The position numbers and the translations under genes were made by a program. Positions 45,034 to 47,798 of a DNA stretch of 47,798 nucleotides are shown piece by piece (positions within the stretch are counted from its first letter, which is position 1; each line of letters begins with the position of its first letter). The notes below the pieces were generated by a model, which searched no databases, had not been told where the DNA came from, and saw only the letters and a program-made list of their open reading frames with translations. Source of the DNA: Bacteroidota bacterium (GTDB lineage: Bacteria; Bacteroidota; Bacteroidia; NS11-12g; UBA955); the NCBI GenBank assembly GCA_963169345.1, contig CAUJCT010000015.1, positions 1 through 47,798 on the forward strand. The letters run 5' to 3'.

Positions 45034-45450
45034 TTATTTTTTGAAGGTGTTTAGATAACTTTCAGGATTCATGACGGGAATTAAAGCATTTTTAAAATCT
45101 TTTTGATTTCGGGTTATTATAATATCACAATTAGTTTCAAGAGCACTAAAATATTGCATTGAATCTTCGAAATCCTTGAAATCTGAATTTATAGCTTTTT
45201 CAATCACTTCATCATTCATAACTGAAATGCCACATAACAATTTAAACTTTCTGATTTTTTCGAGAACATTTTTTGAGTTCTCATGTCTTGATAAAATATA
45301 ATAACAATTCGAAATTGAAGTTGGTGAGGTATAAACCTTGATTTTCTTTTTGTCTGCTAATGTTAAAATTTTTGCACTAAAATCATAAAAACCTTTTCTC
45401 TCTCCAAGAAAGTCAATCACTATATTGGTGTCAAGAAATACCTTCTGCAT
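45034..45450 (-). CDS. VapC-like PIN-domain toxin
   Basis: A 138-residue PIN-domain nuclease, expected to cleave a tRNA or other RNA. Metal-binding acids are visible in VFLDTNIVIDFL (Asp7, Asn9, Asp13), FEDSMQYFSA (Asp96) and CDIIITRN (Asp109). Its ATG directly follows the stop of the antitoxin gene, antitoxin first, the usual vapBC order. No breakage is seen; it should be functional. Confidence 0.87.
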   Translation of the reverse strand: MQKVFLDTNIVIDFLGERKGFYDFSAKILTLADKKKIKVYTSPTSISNCYYILSRHENSKNVLEKIRKFKLLCGISVMNDEVIEKAINSDFKDFEDSMQYFSALETNCDIIITRNQKDFKNALIPVMNPESYLNTFKK

Positions 45451-45708
45451 TTATTTGTATTTTTTATCCAAGTGATCTAAATATTCTCTTCTCAATTCTT
45501 TCCAATCTCTGTTGTCGGACAAACTTTTGCCGGTTGAGATACTTCTTACAAAGGGAGAAATCTCAAAATCAGTATTTTTATCATCGAGTGTTATCGAATC
45601 TAAATAACTTTCAATTAGCCTTGAAAGACTAATCTTCTTGATTGAAGCGTATTTTTTAGCTCTTTCAATAACATTTTCGTCAAGCTTTAATGTTAATTTA
45701 GTATCCAT
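45451..45708 (-). CDS. VapB-type antitoxin (DUF6364-like, ribbon-helix-helix)
   Basis: An 85-residue protein with an N-terminal ribbon-helix-helix (TKLTLKLDENVIERAKKYASIKKISLSRLIESYL), the pattern of DUF6364 antitoxins, and a C-terminal toxin-binding tail (NRDWKELRREYLDHLDKKYK). It ends flush with the toxin start. Repeated TAYGTA sites in the promoter are the likely operator. Confidence 0.85.
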   Translation of the reverse strand: MDTKLTLKLDENVIERAKKYASIKKISLSRLIESYLDSITLDDKNTDFEISPFVRSISTGKSLSDNRDWKELRREYLDHLDKKYK

Positions 45709-45721
45709 ATCGCAATCATTA

Positions 45722-45759
45722 TACGTACAAATATATGTAATTTATACGTAAATAACAAA
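45722..45759 (-). promoter_or_regulatory. Promoter and repeated operator of the VapBC-like module
   Basis: Minus strand TTTG (45759-45756), 20 bases, then TATATTTG (45735-45728), both exact. Three TAYGTA hexamers on the plus strand (TACGTA 45722, TATGTA 45734, TACGTA 45745) are spaced 12 and 11 bases, in phase on one helix face, as expected for cooperating ribbon-helix-helix dimers. Confidence 0.7.
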
Positions 45760-45892
45760 ATTTTCTGAGTTAATTTTGTATTAGCAGATTCTGAATAGCG
45801 CTTTGTGTATTTAATTCAAGATTTAAATGTTGTTCCCCTGCACTGGTAAACACCTGAATTCCTTATTTTGGCAAAGCTTTGTTAATGGACAT

Positions 45893-46531
45893 TTACTTCA
45901 GTCTAACAAATGTTTCACCTTCAGAAAATCCGTTGTTTTTTACAAACTCTTTAAACTGTTTTTTGCTTGCCGTAAATTTATAAGGAGGGATAGTGTCAGC
46001 AGGAGCTTCAGTAATTTCTTTTAGTTTGTCAATTTCAAGCTCTGTGGAAATACGGCTAACAAGCAGTTTACCTTTTGAAAATTCTAGCTTCTTCACTTCC
46101 CAGCTTTCTTTGTCATAACGTTTGTTTAAAAAATAATAACCTTTGTATTTCCTGACAACATTGTCGTAGTCCATTTGAAACAATGTGTCTATGTAATGAA
46201 TACGAACTAATATGCTGTCACCATCACGTTTAACAAATTCTCTTGTTCCTGTTATTAGATTTATGACAGTGTCTCCAGATAGTTTTGAATTGCTATCCAA
46301 TTGCAAAGAATGAATTTTTTGTTCAAAGTCGTAAATCCTCTGAATTAATTTGTCTCCAATTACCAAAACTGAACTGTCTGTAAGACTTAAGTATTGACCA
46401 TGTAAGCGATCGGGGAACTTTAATAAATTTTCTGTGTCCGCTGGTTGTGGTTCAGTAAAAGTCACTGGCGGTTCACAAGCCAGCATACTTGTCATAATGA
46501 CAATTGTGGTAAATAATTTTAGTTGTATCAT
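45893..46531 (-). CDS. Hypothetical lipoprotein
   Basis: A 212-residue lipoprotein (lipobox MLAC, then EPPVTFTEPQPADTENLLKFPDRLHGQYLS) with a beta-rich mature part (SDTVINLITGTREFVKRDGDSILVRIHYIDTLF, VVRKYKGYYFLNKRY). It could be a surface lipocalin-like protein, but no family was recognised. A shared 14-base motif with the window end lies just after its stop. Confidence 0.6.
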   Translation of the reverse strand: MIQLKLFTTIVIMTSMLACEPPVTFTEPQPADTENLLKFPDRLHGQYLSLTDSSVLVIGDKLIQRIYDFEQKIHSLQLDSNSKLSGDTVINLITGTREFVKRDGDSILVRIHYIDTLFQMDYDNVVRKYKGYYFLNKRYDKESWEVKKLEFSKGKLLVSRISTELEIDKLKEITEAPADTIPPYKFTASKKQFKEFVKNNGFSEGETFVRLK

Positions 46532-46955
46532 TTTATAGAGTTATTGAGTTAAGTTTAACTATTAAAGCTAATGTGTTTTCTAAAGTACAAAAACGGATAT
46601 TTGAATACATTTATTTTATGTAATGCCCAAAAGTTTGTAAAATGATGCACCTATTAAATATGGTACCAAATTATACTTGAAGCCCGCATTGACATAACCT
46701 TGCTCTCGTTTCAAGTCCTGGATTTAAAAATTATCCCAAAAAGGATATTTGTCAGTCACAGCTATCCACTCATTTTGGAATCCTATTCAAATTACCGGTA
46801 ACAATTCTACTTTCAAGTTCTTTTTGTGCTCTCGACATTAAAAGTGACCGGCAAAAGTTTGCGAATTACTGAATGCTGGCTTTTGGACATTATAGTTCAA
46901 AACTTAATTTATGGGTTTATAAGTTGCAATCGATAGCTGCGACATTATAACTAAT
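46532..46955. other. Gap with decayed coding sequence
   Basis: No intact gene in 424 bases. The minus strand shows broken coding-like pieces: AQKELESRIVTGNLNRIPK, VTDKYPFWDNF and a 30-codon run ending REQGYVNAGFKYNLVPYLIGASFY, in different frames and separated by stops. Inverted repeat ACTTGAA/TTCAAGT at 46675-46681 and 46710-46716. This looks like a gene lost by frameshifts. Confidence 0.4.
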
Positions 46956-47522
46956 TTACTTTCGTTTCCAAACCTGTCCCCTGCAATCCATAAATTCAAG
47001 TATTCCTTTTCCTTTTTTAAATACAAAGTTATTAATACAATAGTCTTTGTTAATTATCGTAAATGAGTCACGTGCCATAGATCTGTCAAAAATTACGGAA
47101 TCGGCCCCAAAGCAAGAATCGATTTTATCTTCGTAATAGCCTAGTTCTAAGAAATGCAGATAAGCACTCGTTTTATCACTGTAAGAATAATTGCTTACTC
47201 TGAAAAAAGCTTGTCTTCCATTTAACATTCCGGAATGATAACTGCCTGTTGTTAATTCGTACTCAACAGTTTTAGAACAGACCTCATAATTCCCGCGCTC
47301 TATCTGTCTGACTTTTTCAAAGTGCTCCATAAGCGGATGAAATATAAAAGTGTCTGAATTTCCCTCACAGGTAAATATGGCAACTTGTCGGGTAGTAAAT
47401 AACGATAAAAATTCTTCATATGAAGGATCGAAAGTTCTTAGTTTCTTTTCGTTTGTACACGATGAACATACAATTGCTGCAATCAATAATATGAATCGAA
47501 TTGACTTGAGTGTGTTTGACAT
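46956..47522 (-). CDS. Hypothetical lipoprotein
   Basis: A 188-residue lipoprotein (signal segment IRFILLIAAIVCSSC, then TNEKKLRTFDPSYEEF). ATG 47522 is preferred to the frame start at 47537, since it places the charged residues before the hydrophobic core. The mature part has beta-type strands and five cysteines (FTCEGNSD, YEVCSKTVEYE, DSCFGADS, KDYCINNFV, MDCRGQVW), so disulfides are likely. No family was recognised. Confidence 0.6.
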   Translation of the reverse strand: MSNTLKSIRFILLIAAIVCSSCTNEKKLRTFDPSYEEFLSLFTTRQVAIFTCEGNSDTFIFHPLMEHFEKVRQIERGNYEVCSKTVEYELTTGSYHSGMLNGRQAFFRVSNYSYSDKTSAYLHFLELGYYEDKIDSCFGADSVIFDRSMARDSFTIINKDYCINNFVFKKGKGILEFMDCRGQVWKRK

Positions 47523-47586
47523 TAAAAAGTAATACAATATAATTAATTTCTGTGACTATAGCAAACGGCAAGAGCTCAGTGCAATG

Positions 47587-47637
47587 TGCATAAATGGCAA
47601 TCTGAAATCAGCAGCCGATTGTGAAGTGCTTTTGATT
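47587..47637. repeat. Intergenic repeat, copy 2
   Basis: 24 bases identical to 44227-44250, with further similarity (GTGAARTG) to 47637. It lies 65 bases upstream of the lipoprotein gene. Confidence 0.7.
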
Positions 47638-47689
47638 GTAGCTGTTTTTATTAAACTTATCACAACTATCCGAAACTTTTTTGAAAAAG

Positions 47690-47746
47690 TTTGAATAAGC
47701 CTTATTTTGGCAATGTACCACCAGAACCGCAATGGGCCTATTCAAA
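47690..47746. repeat. 12-bp inverted repeat with 33-base loop
   Basis: TTTGAATAAGCC (47690-47701) and GGCCTATTCAAA (47735-47746) pair at 11 of 12 positions, with a G-T wobble at the other. The loop contains CCACCAGAACCGCAATG. The 14 bases CCTTATTTTGGCAA at 47700-47713 also occur at 45861-45874. The nature of the element is unknown; nothing else was seen up to the window end. Confidence 0.55.
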
Positions 47747-47798
47747 CGAACCAAAAATAATAACAAACCAGTACTTCGCCAAATTTTAGATTTAATCC

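Noticed and set aside
36123..47798. Chromosomal integron cassette array
   Set aside because: Layout fits, but the gaps do not share an attC-like site with RYYYAAC/GTTRRRY ends, and no integrase is present in the window. Kept only as an open hypothesis in the findings.

Overview
The window is an AT-rich stretch of a Bacteroidota chromosome, probably from one of the type IX secretion (T9SS) lineages such as Chitinophagia, Sphingobacteriia or Saprospiria; the genus cannot be fixed from sequence alone. The signs are PorQ, cargo proteins with type A and type B (CHU_C) T9SS sorting tails, a TonB receptor followed by a DUF4249 lipoprotein, the serC-serA-DUF1015 and nusB-DUF1573-yajC-coaE gene orders, a DUF3276 protein, near absence of Shine-Dalgarno sequences, and promoters of the Bacteroidota TTTG / TAnnTTTG type.

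Bases 1-35,630 are ordinary backbone. A partial gene (2-124) is followed by two secreted T9SS cargo proteins, one a 1,742-residue M4 metallopeptidase with nine tandem modules. Next come serine biosynthesis (serC, serA, DUF1015), an outer-membrane protein-PPK2-miaA run, an ABC permease, a glycosyltransferase, a glucosaminidase-like protein, a TonB receptor/DUF4249 pair, porQ, a DUF3276 protein, a lon-cytochrome c operon with a clear terminator, a methyltransferase and a TrkA-type regulator. An outer-membrane cluster includes an unusual helix-hairpin-helix plus beta-barrel protein. Then follow pdxJ, coaE/yajC/DUF1573/nusB, recG and three small genes (two lipoproteins and a DUF486 membrane protein).

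From 35,632 to 36,122 there is a gene-free, repeat-filled strip whose repeats also occur in the nusB-recG gap (31.87-32.02 kb). Beyond it, 36,123-47,522 is accessory: every gene lies on the minus strand, and most are small hypothetical lipoproteins or membrane proteins. Four toxin-antitoxin (TA) modules sit here: HigB/HigA-like, MqsR-like toxin with a Panacea-domain antitoxin, a RelE/HigB-type toxin broken by an in-frame stop with its HTH antitoxin intact, and VapBC. Each has a recognisable promoter, with palindromic or repeated operator-like sequence in or next to it. The block also holds a 95-bp duplicated gene start, a second intergenic repeat, long-loop inverted repeats and decayed coding fragments, so it looks like a region of repeated gain and loss. 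It resembles an integron cassette array in layout, but no attC consensus was found.

The candidates most worth following are the MqsR-like/Panacea TA pair with twin operators 42 bp apart, the toxin gene stopped by one codon, and the intergenic repeats of the accessory block. No tRNA, rRNA, CRISPR array, intact insertion sequence or integrase was seen.
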